This document shows, in pieces, positions 5,773 through 5,998 of a DNA stretch of 5,998 nt. The position numbers and the translations under genes were made by a program. The notes beneath the pieces were generated by a model. It was given only the letters and a program-made list of their open reading frames with translations. It made no database searches and was not told the DNA's origin. Origin of the DNA: Thermoanaerobacteraceae bacterium (lineage in GTDB: Bacteria > Bacillota > Desulfotomaculia > Desulfotomaculales > Ammonificaceae); the NCBI GenBank assembly GCA_030016455.1, contig JASEJH010000104.1, positions 1 to 5,998 on the forward strand. Direction: 5' to 3'. Positions within the stretch are counted from its first letter, which is position 1. The number at the start of each line of letters is the position of its first letter.

Positions 5773-5998
5773 TCACAATTCTTGTAGCCTTTTTTTGTAA
5801 AATACCCAAGAGATTGGTGTCGGGTCCCTGTAATTTTGATTTGTCTTCCCGGCCGGTCCGATTTGTGTTAGAATTTTGCTGAAATTTTCTTGTGGCGGCA
5901 CACCGGCTCCCGCTCCAAACCGGTCACGGAGGTAAACCAGTTGGCCGAAATCAGAAACAAGAAACTCGGCTTTGTTTTTCAAAAGTTCAATTTGTTGC
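5773..5998 (-). CDS. Uncertain partial reading frame at the right edge (hypothetical)
   Basis: A - strand frame is open from the window edge to TGA at 5775-5773, about 74 codons, ending 84 bp before the cyclase start. The visible protein begins QQIELLKNKAEFLVSDFGQ, which could be an amphipathic helix, and ends in a basic segment FYKKRLQEL. I do not recognise a family. The region is visibly more AT-rich than the flanking genes and codon third positions are mixed, so it may be the tail of a different or transferred gene, or just a chance open frame in the spacer. A TTG at 5982 is the only candidate start inside the window and has no convincing ribosome binding site. Treat as doubtful. Confidence 0.25.
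   Translation of the reverse strand, partial: QQIELLKNKAEFLVSDFGQLVYLRDRFGAGAGVPPQENFSKILTQIGPAGKTNQNYRDPTPISWVFYKKRLQEL

Noticed and set aside
5780..5815. Sigma-A-like promoter on the - strand (TTGGGT, 17 bp, TACAAG)
   Set aside because: Only 3/6 and 4/6 matches to consensus; too weak to call, though position relative to the cyclase gene is reasonable.

Overview
The window looks like chromosomal DNA from a GC-rich anaerobic bacterium that uses the methyl branch of the Wood-Ljungdahl pathway. The likeliest source is a Clostridia/Peptococcaceae-type acetogen, sulfate reducer or syntroph. This rests on one gene pair: metV (the cysteine-rich partner of methylenetetrahydrofolate reductase) next to metF, both preceded by NADH-oxidising flavoprotein subunits. 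The placement is an inference; no rRNA or other phylogenetic marker is present.

Left part (1-3678, + strand): the 3' end of a NuoE-like [2Fe-2S] subunit, a complete NuoF-like NADH/FMN/Fe-S flavoprotein, metV, a 299-bp non-coding stretch, then metF. NuoE and NuoF would take electrons from NADH. MetV would relay them through Fe-S clusters to the flavin of MetF, which reduces 5,10-methylene-THF to 5-methyl-THF. NuoF stops just before the place where longer relatives (HydB type) continue into a C-terminal ferredoxin domain.

The metV-metF gap (2492-2790) is the most interesting part. It has no credible gene, but nested helices can be drawn by eye across 2520-2736: 6, 6, 7, 6 and 5 bp, plus a perfect 8-bp hairpin made from a 12-bp tandem duplication. 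It therefore probably encodes a structured RNA. Its size, its internal motifs and the ATGA/GTGA at its edges suggest a stand-alone HEARO RNA (the omega-RNA class that guides IscB nucleases), here without an IscB gene. The RNA structure is well supported; the HEARO identity comes from memory and needs a covariance-model search.

Right part (3706-5688, - strand, convergent with metF): a soluble three-GAF diguanylate cyclase with an intact GGEEF active site and an RxxD inhibitory site. It most likely starts at a TTG codon behind a good Shine-Dalgarno sequence. Just upstream of that start are three tandem repeats of about 15-16 bp (5721-5766) that could be an operator. The last ~225 bases are AT-rich and carry one uncertain, edge-truncated reading frame on the - strand.
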